Numbered from the stretch's first letter, positions 24,161 to 33,567 are shown. The stretch: 64,000 nt of DNA from an uncultured Eubacteriales bacterium (GCA_934525675.1 CAKSZH010000001.1:248001-312000), one strand, 5' to 3'. Program-made: numbers and translations. Notes: generated by a model not told the origin, from the sequence alone.

Positions 24161-26662
24161 TCAGTCCTGCGCCGCGGGGGCATCCTGTGGGCTGTCCCCG
24201 GCAGAATCCGCACCGGTTTCTTCCCGCCCGGTTACCAGGATAGAAGGGGAGCCGTTTTCGGCGGACAGAAGGACCCGGTCGCCCGCCCGGATTTCTCCCG
24301 CCAGAAGTTTTCCGGAAAGGGAATCCTCAAAGAGCCGGATCGCCGCCCGCCGGATGGGACGCGCACCGAATATGGGATCGGACCCGTCGCGCGCCAGCAG
24401 TTGTGCCGCCGCGCGGTCAAAGGTCAGGGTGATTCCCAGTTCTGCCATGCGTCGGACGGTTTTTTCAAGTGTCAGCTCTGCAATCCTTGTGAGATCTTCC
24501 TCGGAGAGCCGGCGGAATACCACCGTTTCGTCGATGCGGTTGAGAAATTCCGGGCGGAAGGTATCCTTCAGTGCCGCGCGGATACGCGATTCCTCCGCCT
24601 TCCGGTCTGCGTCGGTCACGGACAGCGGGGAAAAGCCGAGCGGTTTGGAAACGTTTTGCGCGGTACCAAGATTGGAAGTCAGGATGATGACGGTGTTGGT
24701 AAAGTCAACGACCCGTCCCTGTGTGTCAGTGAGCCGCCCGTCGTCAAGGATTTGTAAGAACAGATGGAATACGTCCGGGTGCGCCTTTTCGATTTCGTCG
24801 AACAGAATCACCGCATAAGGCCGTCTGCGTACCTGCTCGGTCAGTTGTCCTCCCTCGCCGAACCCGACATAGCCGGGCGGGGAACCGATGAGCTTGGAGA
24901 CACTGTGCCGCTCCATAAACTCGGACATATCGAAACGGATCAGCGCTTTTGTATCGTTAAACAACGCATCGGCAAGCGCGCGGGAAAGCTCGGTCTTGCC
25001 GACGCCGGAACTTCCGAGAAACAGAAACGATCCGATGGGGCGGTGTGGGTCACGCAATCCGGAACGGCTTCTGCGGACCGCTCCCGCGACGGCGCGGATG
25101 GCGTCCTCCTGTCCGATTACCCGCGCGGAAAGCGTTTCTTCCAGGTGCAGGAGCCGTTCTCCGTCGTCCTCGGTCAGCCGATTGACGGGGATTCCCGTCC
25201 ACGCGGTCACGACCTCTGCCACGTCGTCTGCGCTGACAACAGCCGGATGATCTTCCCCCGGTTGCTCCTCCTGTTCCTTTTGGATCTGAAGAAGCGTCTC
25301 AAGCTGTTCCTCCTCCCGCCGGAATCCTGCGGCGGATTCAAAATCCTGGTGGGAGATTGCCTCCTCCTTGTCAAGGCGTACCCGTTCCAGTTCCTGTTCC
25401 GTCTGCCGGAGAGGGGAAAGGGAAACGCCTTTTGACAGCCGCAGTCCGGAAGCCGCTTCGTCAATGAGGTCAATCGCCTTGTCGGGCAGGAAACGGTCCG
25501 GCAGATAGCGCTTGGAGAGCGTGACCGCCGCGCGGATTGCCTCTTTTGAAATGCGGACACGGTGGTGTGCTTCGTAACGGTCCGCAAGTCCTTCCAGAAT
25601 GCGGACGGCGTCCCCCTCGGACGGTTCCTCCACCGTGACCGCCTGAAATCTGCGCTCCAGTGCCGCGTCCTTTTCAATATGGCGGCGGTACTCCGTGAGC
25701 GTGGTGGCTCCAATGACCCGGAGTTCTCCCCGCGCGAGCGCGGGCTTGATGATGTTTGCCGCGTCCACTGCGCCCTCCGCGGCGCCCGCGCCGACGATGG
25801 TGTGAATCTCGTCTATGAAAAGAATGATGTCCGTATTGTCCGCCGCTTCGCTCAGCACGTCGCGGAAGCGTTCCTCAAATTCTCCCCGGTATTTTGCCCC
25901 GGCGATCATCCCTGCAATGTCCAGTGTATAGATGTGTTTTCCCCGCAGAGATTCCGGAACTGACCCTTCGGCGATCCGCTTTGCCAGACCCTCCACGACC
26001 GCAGTTTTTCCGACGCCCGGCTCGCCGATCAGGCAGGGATTGTTTTTGGTTCTGCGCGAAAGAATCCGGATGACCCGCCCGGTTTCCGTGTCCCGCCCGA
26101 TGACCGGGTCGATCTTTCCCGCGCGGGCAAGTTCGGTCAGGTCCCGCCCGAAATTCCGGAGTGTTGCCGCCGGTTCCTTGCCGTTTCCGGTGTCCCCCCG
26201 GTCCTTTGCAAGACGGTCCTGCCGCTTCGGAAGCGTGGCGAGAAAATTCAGAAGATCCCCCCGCAGATCCCCGACCCCGACCCCGATCACTTCGAGCAGG
26301 CGGATGGCGACGCAGTCCCGCTCTTCCAATATGGCAAGGAGCAGATGCTCGGTACCGATGAAGCTCTGCCCGTTTTTGACCGATTCTGTGCCGGAGACTT
26401 CAATGATCCGTTTGGCGCATGGGGTCAGATCCGCCGAGGAAACTCTTGCGGGGGAACCGATTCCCGCGCGTTCAGTCAGCGCGTCCCGAAGTTTTTGCGT
26501 GTCCGCGCCTTTGGCGGCAAGCAGCTTTGCGGCAACCCCGTCGCCAGCTGCAAGACCGAGCAGAAGATGCTCGGAACCGATATAGGTATGCCCGAGCTGT
26601 CCGGCGATCCGTTGGGCTCCCGACAGCGCGTCCTGCGCTTTTTTTGTGAATCTGTCCGTCAT
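24161..26662 (-). CDS. clpC: ATP-dependent Clp protease ATP-binding subunit ClpC
   Basis: This 833-residue AAA+ unfoldase would feed substrates to ClpP. The N-domain has two Clp-N repeats (about 1-145, GHTYIGSEHLLLGLA and SFIGTEHLLLAILEE). The first AAA module has GEPGVGKTAVVEGLAKR. A middle domain carries a UVR-like segment (EEAISHQDFESAAGFRREEE) typical of ClpC. The second AAA module has GSSGVGKTELSRALA. The C-terminal 30 residues are an acidic, Ala-rich extension. ctsR, mcsA and mcsB, which often precede clpC, are absent. AAGGTGA lies eight bases before the ATG. No promoter or CtsR box is obvious upstream. Confidence 0.9.
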   Translation of the reverse strand: MTDRFTKKAQDALSGAQRIAGQLGHTYIGSEHLLLGLAAGDGVAAKLLAAKGADTQKLRDALTERAGIGSPARVSSADLTPCAKRIIEVSGTESVKNGQSFIGTEHLLLAILEERDCVAIRLLEVIGVGVGDLRGDLLNFLATLPKRQDRLAKDRGDTGNGKEPAATLRNFGRDLTELARAGKIDPVIGRDTETGRVIRILSRRTKNNPCLIGEPGVGKTAVVEGLAKRIAEGSVPESLRGKHIYTLDIAGMIAGAKYRGEFEERFRDVLSEAADNTDIILFIDEIHTIVGAGAAEGAVDAANIIKPALARGELRVIGATTLTEYRRHIEKDAALERRFQAVTVEEPSEGDAVRILEGLADRYEAHHRVRISKEAIRAAVTLSKRYLPDRFLPDKAIDLIDEAASGLRLSKGVSLSPLRQTEQELERVRLDKEEAISHQDFESAAGFRREEEQLETLLQIQKEQEEQPGEDHPAVVSADDVAEVVTAWTGIPVNRLTEDDGERLLHLEETLSARVIGQEDAIRAVAGAVRRSRSGLRDPHRPIGSFLFLGSSGVGKTELSRALADALFNDTKALIRFDMSEFMERHSVSKLIGSPPGYVGFGEGGQLTEQVRRRPYAVILFDEIEKAHPDVFHLFLQILDDGRLTDTQGRVVDFTNTVIILTSNLGTAQNVSKPLGFSPLSVTDADRKAEESRIRAALKDTFRPEFLNRIDETVVFRRLSEEDLTRIAELTLEKTVRRMAELGITLTFDRAAAQLLARDGSDPIFGARPIRRAAIRLFEDSLSGKLLAGEIRAGDRVLLSAENGSPSILVTGREETGADSAGDSPQDAPAAQD

Positions 26663-26910
26663 GTTGCTGTCACCTTCCTGTCTATCCGTTTGGTACCGCT
26701 CATCTGGCGGAGAACCTACCTTCTGTTCGTATTATTGTACCCATTGCGTGCAAATTTTCAGATTGATGTTTACTATTGTACCCACCTGACGGGAATTTTT
26801 CGGTCGGATTCTGCCGCGGTGAAATGTTTTTTAGTGCGGGGCCTTTTGCTGCATAGAACTACCGCCTCTGACAGATACTAACACAAAAGAAAAAGAAGGA
26901 AGGTCATGAC

Positions 26911-28227
26911 ATGAATAAACCGCAGATCATCCGCGTCTGTGCCAGAGAAATCCTTGATTCCAGAGGGAACCCGACGGTGGAGGCGACCGTTGTACTTGCC
27001 GACGGGACGGTCGGTGTCGCCAGTGTGCCGTCAGGCGCGTCCACTGGCGTATTTGAAGCGCATGAAAAGCGGGACGGGGACCCGGCACGGTACGGGGGGC
27101 GGGGCGTGACCGATGCGGTCAATCACATCCGGAACGTGATCTCTCCCGCACTGAACGGGATTTCCGCGTCGGAGCAGTATGAGGTGGACCGTCTTCTCTG
27201 TGAGATTGACGGAACGGACAACAAAAGCAAGCTCGGCGCGAACGCGATCCTTGCCGTCTCTCTTGCCGCCGCACGTTCCGCCGCAAACTGGTATCACATT
27301 CCCGTGTACCGTTATCTCGGCGGCGTGGATGCGTACCGCCTCCCGGTTCCCATGATGAACATTCTCAACGGCGGAGCGCATTCCTCCAACAATCTGGAGA
27401 TCCAGGAATTCATGATCGTGCCGACGGGCGCTTCTACCTTTGCCGAGGGGCTTCGCATGGGAAGCGAGATCTACCACAAGCTCGGCGCGATTCTCAAATC
27501 GGAGGGATACGCGACCGGTGTCGGCGACGAGGGCGGATACGCGCCCGACCTCTCCGAGGACGAGGAGGCGATCAAGCTGATTCTGCGCGCGATCGGCGAG
27601 GCGGGCTACAACACGGGGGACGTCCGGATCGCACTTGACGCGGCGGCAGGGGAGTGGTATGCCGGGGACGGGGAGTACCGGATGCCCAAAACCGGCAGGA
27701 ATTTTACCCGTGACCAGCTTATCCGGCAGTGGATGTACCTGACGGATAAATATCCGATCCTGTCTTTGGAAGACGGGCTGGATCAGCGCGATTTCGCGGG
27801 GTGGAGCGAGCTGACCGAGCGGATCGGTAAGCGCACGATGCTGGTCGGGGACGATCTGTTTGTGACCAATACCGCGCGGCTCCGCGAGGGAATTGCCAAA
27901 GGGGCTGCCAATGCCATCCTCATCAAGCCCAACCAGATCGGCACCGTCACCGAGACGCTGGATGTCATCCACACGGCGAAATCGGCTGGATACCGTTTTG
28001 TGTTGTCCCACCGTTCGGGGGAGACGGAGGATACCACCATCGCGGACATCGCCGTTGCCGTCAATGCACCGTATATCAAGGCGGGAGCCCCCTGCCGCAC
28101 GGAGCGGGTCGCCAAGTATAACCGCCTGCTCCGGATCGAGTCCGCGCTCGGCAGTGCCGCCTGCTACGGAAATATCTGCGCCGCGGCGGAGAAGACCGAG
28201 ACAGACTGCCTTCTGTGCCAGTCGTGA
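26911..28227 (+). CDS. eno: Enolase
   Basis: Enolase (438 residues) interconverts 2-phosphoglycerate and PEP in glycolysis. The N-terminal REILDSRGNPTVEATV, acid/base GDEGGYAPDLSEDEEA, metal-binding SLEDGLDQ and catalytic-Lys LIKPNQIGTVTET segments are all present, as is SHRSGETEDTTIADIAVAVN. AAGGAAGG precedes the ATG. It stands alone rather than in a gap-pgk-tpi-gpm operon. The 26663-26910 region upstream has no convincing promoter; it does hold two copies of ATTGTACCCA. Confidence 0.96.
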   Translation: MNKPQIIRVCAREILDSRGNPTVEATVVLADGTVGVASVPSGASTGVFEAHEKRDGDPARYGGRGVTDAVNHIRNVISPALNGISASEQYEVDRLLCEIDGTDNKSKLGANAILAVSLAAARSAANWYHIPVYRYLGGVDAYRLPVPMMNILNGGAHSSNNLEIQEFMIVPTGASTFAEGLRMGSEIYHKLGAILKSEGYATGVGDEGGYAPDLSEDEEAIKLILRAIGEAGYNTGDVRIALDAAAGEWYAGDGEYRMPKTGRNFTRDQLIRQWMYLTDKYPILSLEDGLDQRDFAGWSELTERIGKRTMLVGDDLFVTNTARLREGIAKGAANAILIKPNQIGTVTETLDVIHTAKSAGYRFVLSHRSGETEDTTIADIAVAVNAPYIKAGAPCRTERVAKYNRLLRIESALGSAACYGNICAAAEKTETDCLLCQS

Positions 28228-28323
28228 GAGACAACGGGGAAGTCCGGTCGGATTCCCGTTGATTGGGGCGTCGGGGTTTCTTCCGGGTGCCGTTCTACGG
28301 CAAAAATCCGATTGCGGGTATCA

Positions 28324-28359
28324 AAAACGCCGGACGCGCAAAGCGCGTCCGGCGTTTGT
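28324..28359. terminator. Bidirectional intrinsic terminator
   Basis: AACGCCGGACGCGC-AAA-GCGCGTCCGGCGTT, followed by TGTTGT. It lies between convergent eno and the DUF4317 gene. Confidence 0.85.
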
Positions 28360-28369
28360 TGTATATTGT

Positions 28370-29503
28370 TTACGGATTGATGTGGATCTCCACACCGTTG
28401 ACCTCCACGCCGTCATCGGCGCGGACGAGTACATACTTCACTCCGTCAATCACGCGGGTTTCGATGAGATCGGTGCGCTTCGGGTTGACCTGAATGGTCA
28501 CCTCCGGTGTCTGTACCCGGAAGTGCTTTGGGTCGATGAGGTTCTGCGGGGGAATCTCCGCGCCGGCGCCGAAGCTTTCGGTGTAGCCCTTTTCAAACGC
28601 GTTGATCTTCTCGTCGGAGACGCCGCAAAGCTGAAGCGCCTCTCTGACATCCTCGCCCGTGACAACGAGCGGTTCCTCCGAGTGGGTTTCCTTGTGTTCC
28701 TCCATCTTCTCCCGGATCTGCTGATGCACACAGCGCACGACCTTCATGCTGCAATCTTTTTCGAGCGCGTCGGTGAATGCCGTTTCAAAGGTTTCCTTCT
28801 GGGTGTCGGCATTCATGGGGAGCGGCGTGCGGAACACGGTCTCCGCGAAATCCTCGTGCAGGTCGCCCGTGTTCTTGGTGTAATACATGGTTCCGTAGAT
28901 GTTGGTCTTGCGGTCGTCAAACGCGGGGAACATGAATCCGATCTCCGGCGCGGAAACGACCCAGCCGAGGTCGCGGGAACGGAAATCCTTGTCCGCGTTG
29001 TCGTAGCTAAGAATCGGCTTGGACATCTTAACGGGGCAGACCGCAGAGATGAGGTAGGAGAATACCTCGTCGGAGTCCGCGTCGATGCGGGAACCGTCCG
29101 CGGCGCGGTGGGGAACGTCGTATGTATTGTAAGCAAGCAGGATGACGAAGTTGTCCTTCATGGTGATGTTTTCGGCAATCTTTCCGAAATACTCGTCTAT
29201 GAGCTTTTCGTCCTTGAGGCAGGATTCCTTCAGCGCCATCAGCCGCTTGTGTTCTTCACCGTTCAGCACCGCCTCGGTGTCGAACGAAAGGGAAAGCAGG
29301 TTCTTGCCCGGAACGCCGGACAGTGTTTTGCGGAAGAGCGAAAGATACTTTTCGCTTTCCTCCTCATGGAGCGGTCCGAACGGCTGACGGAACCGGGCAA
29401 TGATCTCGTGTTCCTTACTGACATAGCAGCCGTATACCGCGGAAATCGTGCATTCGTCGTTTTTGAGTTTTCTTCTGATTTCTGAAATTTCTTTTTCGTT
29501 CAT
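28370..29503 (-). CDS. DUF4317 family protein
   Basis: The 377-residue soluble protein starts MNEKEISEIRRKLKNDECTI, typical of DUF4317, a family of unknown function widespread in Clostridia. Other recognisable stretches are GCYVSKEHEIIARFRQPFG and DNFVILLAYNTYDVP. No catalytic motif is evident. AAAGGA precedes the ATG by seven or eight bases. Its predicted promoter lies about 250 bases upstream and is paired back-to-back with that of rsmA around a palindrome, leaving a long leader (29504-29746) in which I recognise nothing. Confidence 0.8.
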   Translation of the reverse strand: MNEKEISEIRRKLKNDECTISAVYGCYVSKEHEIIARFRQPFGPLHEEESEKYLSLFRKTLSGVPGKNLLSLSFDTEAVLNGEEHKRLMALKESCLKDEKLIDEYFGKIAENITMKDNFVILLAYNTYDVPHRAADGSRIDADSDEVFSYLISAVCPVKMSKPILSYDNADKDFRSRDLGWVVSAPEIGFMFPAFDDRKTNIYGTMYYTKNTGDLHEDFAETVFRTPLPMNADTQKETFETAFTDALEKDCSMKVVRCVHQQIREKMEEHKETHSEEPLVVTGEDVREALQLCGVSDEKINAFEKGYTESFGAGAEIPPQNLIDPKHFRVQTPEVTIQVNPKRTDLIETRVIDGVKYVLVRADDGVEVNGVEIHINP

Positions 29504-29752
29504 GGTGTGATCCTTTTGATTTCGAGTTTCGTGGAATCTGGAATTTCAGTCCGAACCGGACGGGATGGTAGAAATGATGCGTTTTGCAGACCGGGAAACT
29601 GTCATAGCCCGGAGTCATATTTTACCGGACTGCAAACAGATGCTGCCGCCGCGCGGGAGGCGGGGAGTGACGGCGGGCGTGGTGTTGCCCCGGATCTCGT
29701 GTTGCACGGGGAAAATCGTTTCTTCTTCCCGGATTCGGTTCTGACGGATTCT

Positions 29753-29781
29753 ATTCTACCACATTCCGCCGCTTCGTGCAA
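29753..29781 (-). promoter_or_regulatory. Predicted DUF4317 promoter
   Basis: Minus strand TTGCAC (29781-29776), 17-base spacer, TAGAAT (29758-29753). The -35 is one end of the palindrome at 29777-29797. Confidence 0.6.
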
Positions 29782-29797
29782 GAGAATTTCTCTTGCA
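29777..29797. promoter_or_regulatory. 21-bp inverted repeat spanning both -35 boxes
   Basis: TGCAAGAGAA, one T, TTCTCTTGCA. The centre (29787) is exactly equidistant (31.5 bp) from the -10 centres of the DUF4317 and rsmA promoters, and each end contributes one -35. A protein bound here would cover both -35 elements. Confidence 0.55.
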
Positions 29798-29821
29798 AAT
29801 TGCGCCCAGATGTGATAAAAT
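29793..29821 (+). promoter_or_regulatory. Predicted rsmA promoter
   Basis: TTGCAA (29793-29798), 17-base spacer, TAAAAT (29816-29821). The predicted start near 29828 leaves a 120-base leader. Confidence 0.65.
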
Positions 29822-29949
29822 ACATTCAGTTTGGATGGTAACGCTTCATTGCTTCACCGGATGGTTTTGATACGGGAAGTGCAGATTTCCCGCACGGTTG
29901 CTTCCGGTGTTATGGTGACGCTCTGACACAAAGGACGGACAAAGGATAA

Positions 29950-30822
29950 ATGGATCTTTGCAATCAAAAAAACGTAAGAGAACTCATGGACACCTTCGGA
30001 ATCCGGTTTCGGAAGGAATTCGGTCAGAATTTTCTGACAAATTCCATGGTAGTGTCCGATATCGCGGACGGTTGCGCCGACGACCCGGATACCACGATCC
30101 TTGAGATCGGACCGGGAATCGGAACGCTTTCCCGCGAGCTTGCCGCAAGATACAAAAACGTGATCGCGCTTGAGATTGACCGCGGACTGATTCCGGTGCT
30201 TGGGTTTACCATGACTGGCTTTCCGAATTTCCGCGTCGTCAATGAGGACGTGATGAAGACCGATCTTGGCGAGCTTCTCCGCCCGTATTTTGAAGCGGGA
30301 CCGGTCGCCGTCTGCGCGAATCTGCCGTATTACATCACGACGCCGATCTTGATGAAGCTGCTCGAATGCGGACTGCCGTTCCGTTCGATCACGGTCATGA
30401 TCCAGGCGGAGGTCGCCGATCGTCTTTGCGCCGAGGCGGGTAGCTCCGCTTACGGCTCCATCACGGCGGTGCTTGCCTATTACGGAACCGCCGCAAAGCT
30501 GTTCCGGGTGTCGGCAGGGAACTTTGTGCCGCCGCCCAAGGTGGATTCCACGGTGGTCCGCATTGATCTTTACCCGGAGAAGCCGTTCGTGCCGCGCGAC
30601 GAAAAGGTGCTGTTCCGCACCATCCGGGCGGCATTTGAACAGCGTCGGAAAACGTTGGTCAACTCGCTCTCCGCGGGCTTTTCGGAAATTCCCAAGGACC
30701 GCCTGCATGCCGCCGTGACGGATTGCGGGTTCCCGCCGGACATCCGCGGGGAACGGCTGGACATTGAGGCGTTTGTCCGCCTTTCCGACCGGCTTCTTGC
30801 AGAAACGGAACGCAATGCGTAA
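29950..30822 (+). CDS. rsmA: 16S rRNA dimethyladenosine transferase RsmA (KsgA)
   Basis: The 290-residue SAM-dependent enzyme dimethylates A1518 and A1519 of 16S rRNA in late small-subunit assembly. The N-terminal GQNFLTNSMVV, SAM-binding LEIGPGIGTLSRELA and catalytic NLPYYITTPILMKLLE are intact, and the C-terminal helical domain is present. AAAGGATAA precedes the ATG. It is monocistronic. Confidence 0.95.
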   Translation: MDLCNQKNVRELMDTFGIRFRKEFGQNFLTNSMVVSDIADGCADDPDTTILEIGPGIGTLSRELAARYKNVIALEIDRGLIPVLGFTMTGFPNFRVVNEDVMKTDLGELLRPYFEAGPVAVCANLPYYITTPILMKLLECGLPFRSITVMIQAEVADRLCAEAGSSAYGSITAVLAYYGTAAKLFRVSAGNFVPPPKVDSTVVRIDLYPEKPFVPRDEKVLFRTIRAAFEQRRKTLVNSLSAGFSEIPKDRLHAAVTDCGFPPDIRGERLDIEAFVRLSDRLLAETERNA

Positions 30823-30840
30823 AAGAAACATGTTACTTGG

Positions 30841-30880
30841 AAAGAACGCACCACCCGGTACCCCGGGCGGCGCGTTCTTT
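30841..30880. terminator. Bidirectional intrinsic terminator
   Basis: AAAGAACGC...GCGTTCTTT with an inner CCCGG / CCGGG pairing. It serves rsmA (+) and the lipoprotein gene ending at 30898 (-). Confidence 0.8.
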
Positions 30881-30897
30881 GACTTCGTGATATCGAT

Positions 30898-31743
30898 TCA
30901 GAAGCTGAGTTTGTTGAGCATGGCGTTGAACAGGCAGTATTCGTCAAACATCTTTGCGACCTCACCGGAGGTGCGGTGCAGAACTGCCTTCTGGTTCATG
31001 AGGGGCCCCATATGGTACGAGATCTCGCGGTCGCCGTTTTTGAGAATCCGGGAGGAGACATCGGTGATCGGATCGGGCGTCAGGTAGTAGTTGAGATGGA
31101 AATACCGGATCTGATTGTTGTCCAGGCTGCGGATGAGGTAGGAATCGTTTCCGCAGTAGGCAAATTCGGTGTTGAGGGTCTCCTCTTTGTGGGAATCCAC
31201 CAGTTTCATTCCGGAAATGCGGCTGTCCTCGTCATAGGTGTAGGCGATGGAGTATTCCCGCGTACCGGAGCTGGAACGGTAGTGAATTTCCTGAAGCGTC
31301 AGAAGTCCGTCTTCCGACACCGTGTTGTCAATGGTGATGACCACGGAGGACGGGGTGTCGATCCGCGTGAGATAATAATTCTTGTCGTAAGAACAGACAG
31401 TCGCCTTTCCGTTCGGATCGACAATCGTCATCTTGCGCGCGCTGATGTCAAAGGTAACGCTGAATTTGTTCTTTTCGTAAATCTCCAGATATGCGTAATA
31501 GTTTCCGTCCGTTGCGTAACGGGAGAAAAGCGGGTTGTCCGGATCGGTCGTTCCGTCGATGGGAGGGAAGGTCTCAGTTTCCGGCTCGGTCTCGGTTTCG
31601 GTAGCGGTTACCGTTTCCGTCGCGGATTCCGGAACGGTTGAGGCGTCCGTTTCGGTTTCGGATGTTTTCTGATTGCAGGCGGCGAGGACCGATGCGCCGA
31701 AAATCATAAAAAACGCAAGCACAAGGCAGAGTGTCTTTTTCAT
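30898..31743 (-). CDS. Lipoprotein of unknown function
   Basis: The 281-residue exported lipoprotein has signal MKKTLCLVLAFFMIFGASVL and lipobox LAAC. A Thr/Glu-rich spacer to about residue 60 is followed by a beta-rich domain of repeated short strands (NYYAYLEIYEKNKFSVTFD, REYSIAYTYDEDSRISGMKL). The strand-turn pattern resembles YD/RHS-like or beta-propeller-like secreted proteins, but I cannot name a family. GGAGGTACCCT precedes ATG 31743. It is divergent from another lipoprotein with a very similar signal peptide and linker. Confidence 0.72.
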   Translation of the reverse strand: MKKTLCLVLAFFMIFGASVLAACNQKTSETETDASTVPESATETVTATETETEPETETFPPIDGTTDPDNPLFSRYATDGNYYAYLEIYEKNKFSVTFDISARKMTIVDPNGKATVCSYDKNYYLTRIDTPSSVVITIDNTVSEDGLLTLQEIHYRSSSGTREYSIAYTYDEDSRISGMKLVDSHKEETLNTEFAYCGNDSYLIRSLDNNQIRYFHLNYYLTPDPITDVSSRILKNGDREISYHMGPLMNQKAVLHRTSGEVAKMFDEYCLFNAMLNKLSF

Positions 31744-31776
31744 AGGGTACCTCCGGAGTGATTTCTGATTTCCCTT

Positions 31777-31805
31777 ATTATAATACATTTGTCCTCCGAA
31801 ATCAA
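31777..31805 (-). promoter_or_regulatory. Predicted promoter of the 281-residue lipoprotein
   Basis: Minus strand TTGATT, 17-base spacer, TATAAT. Confidence 0.7.
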
Positions 31806-31855
31806 CAGGAAATTGAAAACAGACCGGGGGAAGATCCCGCTCCGTTCCGGGGCAC

Positions 31856-31884
31856 TTGCAATTGTCCGGAGAATATGGTATACT
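31856..31884 (+). promoter_or_regulatory. Predicted promoter of the 508-residue lipoprotein
   Basis: TTGCAA, 17-base spacer, TATACT. Confidence 0.7.
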
Positions 31885-31913
31885 GTTACAAACCACAAAC
31901 GGAGGTATTTTGA

Positions 31914-33440
31914 ATGAAACGTATGTTGGCAATGTTCCTGGCGCTTTTTATGGTGCTCGGGGCAACGACCCTTGCCGCCTGCGGACAGGGGGAGGTCGAA
32001 ACCTCTACCGGTAAGCCCCAAGCGAGTGAAAGCGATTCCGAACGGAATACGGACGCGAGAGAGGAATCGACCGATTCCCGCGAATCGACGACCGAGTCTG
32101 CAACCGGATCCGAAACCGGATCGGAGCCGGCGACCGAAACGGCAAGCGAAACCGAGACCGAATCGGAAAGCAAGCGCTTTACAAGCGAAGAGCTGGAATC
32201 CATCCGCGAGGAACTGAACCGGATCACGGTCGGAAAGAAATTGCCGATCGCAAGCTTCGGCGCATCGGTCAAAGCGGAGAACATGCAGGAACTCTACGAA
32301 CTCATGCTGGAGGCGGGGATTAATACCGTCATCACCATGGACGAGATCTACAACACGACCGGGGAAGGCAACAAGCTGGATCTTGTGCTCTCCACCGCAC
32401 TTGCGACCGGAATGGATGTCATCGTCGGCGCCCGCGGTTTTGACGGCGCCACCATGGAAGCCAAACTGAGTGGCAGAGTAGAGTATTTCGACATCATCAA
32501 AGCCATTTACCTGAACGACGAACCGACGCCCGATTCGTTTGACGCGCTCGGGAAAACAAGAGAAACGCTTCTCGAACTTCTGCCCGGAGCCGACAAATGG
32601 CAGATGGGCGCGAACCTGCTTCCGCTCGGTATAGCATCCTATGAACCCGGAAACAAATTCGGATTTGAGACGACCGGGTATGAGGATACTCTGAGAAAGT
32701 ACATGGAGAGCGTTCAGCCGGACTTCCTCTGCTTTGACTATTACCCGTGGACTTCGGGCGGAACCATTTCCCACTATCTTGCAAACCTTTTTGTCGTCAA
32801 TAAGGTCGCAAAGGATTATGAGGTTCCCGTTTATACTTTCATTGAGGCGAACTACATTGACGTCTCCTATTCCAAGCTCAAACTGGAATGCAACCTGTCG
32901 CTGGCAAACGGTGCGCAGTCGCTCTATCTGTTCCTTGCGATGGAATTGGGCAGCCATAGCGCGGGCGTGGTGTTTGATTCGAGCGGAAATGTGGTCAACT
33001 GGGGATACTATTCCGTCATGGAGGAGATCTTCAACGGACTGCATGCGATGAAGGGCGTGTTCCTCGACTTTGACTGGCAGAACAGCATTTTCGCGGGTGC
33101 GGCGGTACAGACCTATACCGACGCGCTGAAGGAAAACGATGTTGACGGGTTCATCAACGAAAGCGGCAGCTTCGGTCACCTTTCGTCCGTTGCGTCCGCG
33201 GATGCCGTGGTCGGTTGTTTCACTGACCGGGACGGAGTGAACGCACTGTATGTGGTCAACACCGATCTGTCAAACAATGAATTTCCCGCGGAAACCGTGC
33301 TTCATTTCGACGGAGAGATTCTCTATGAAATCTGGGGTGCAGAGGGGCTTGAGGAGATCGGTTACGCCGATACCCTGACGCTGTCTTTGTATGCGGGCGA
33401 CGGCAAGTTCATTATCATGAACCCGACGCTTCCGCAGTAA
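31914..33440 (+). CDS. Lipoprotein with glycoside-hydrolase-like TIM-barrel domain
   Basis: The 508-residue protein has signal MKRMLAMFLALFMVLGATTL and lipobox LAAC. A 70-residue Ser/Thr/Glu linker precedes a domain of about 400 residues. AIYLNDEPTPDSF, LCFDYYPWTSGG and VYTFIEANYIDVSYSKLKLE look like strand ends of a retaining TIM-barrel glycosidase, with DEP as possible acid/base and IEAN as possible nucleophile. I could not match it to a GH family, so activity is inference. ACGGAGGTATTTTGA precedes the ATG. It is surface-anchored and divergent from another lipoprotein. Confidence 0.68.
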   Translation: MKRMLAMFLALFMVLGATTLAACGQGEVETSTGKPQASESDSERNTDAREESTDSRESTTESATGSETGSEPATETASETETESESKRFTSEELESIREELNRITVGKKLPIASFGASVKAENMQELYELMLEAGINTVITMDEIYNTTGEGNKLDLVLSTALATGMDVIVGARGFDGATMEAKLSGRVEYFDIIKAIYLNDEPTPDSFDALGKTRETLLELLPGADKWQMGANLLPLGIASYEPGNKFGFETTGYEDTLRKYMESVQPDFLCFDYYPWTSGGTISHYLANLFVVNKVAKDYEVPVYTFIEANYIDVSYSKLKLECNLSLANGAQSLYLFLAMELGSHSAGVVFDSSGNVVNWGYYSVMEEIFNGLHAMKGVFLDFDWQNSIFAGAAVQTYTDALKENDVDGFINESGSFGHLSSVASADAVVGCFTDRDGVNALYVVNTDLSNNEFPAETVLHFDGEILYEIWGAEGLEEIGYADTLTLSLYAGDGKFIIMNPTLPQ

Positions 33441-33457
33441 AGGAATACCGGAAAACG

Positions 33458-33494
33458 GGCGGACTGCCGCAGACGCGGCGGTCCGCCATTTTCG
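33458..33494 (+). terminator. Terminator after the 508-residue lipoprotein
   Basis: GGCGGAC-t-GCCGC, AGAC, GCGGC-g-GTCCGCC, then ATTTTCG. Confidence 0.7.
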
Positions 33495-33503
33495 TTCCGG
33501 CAA

Positions 33504-33532
33504 TTGACTTTCCCCCTGTGCTGTGGTACAAT
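33504..33532 (+). promoter_or_regulatory. Predicted helicase promoter
   Basis: TTGACT, 17-base spacer, TACAAT. Confidence 0.75.
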
Positions 33533-33567
33533 TAACCCGGTATATTTCCGGGAAGGAGGGGATCGGC

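Noticed and set aside
26663..26910. Two copies of ATTGTACCCA as a possible ClpC regulator site
   Set aside because: The copies are 60 bp apart, not palindromic, and do not match the CtsR heptad repeat; left as unexplained background.
29813..29822. GTGATAAAAT resembling half of the 52768 operator
   Set aside because: Only one half-site is present and it coincides with the rsmA -10 region.
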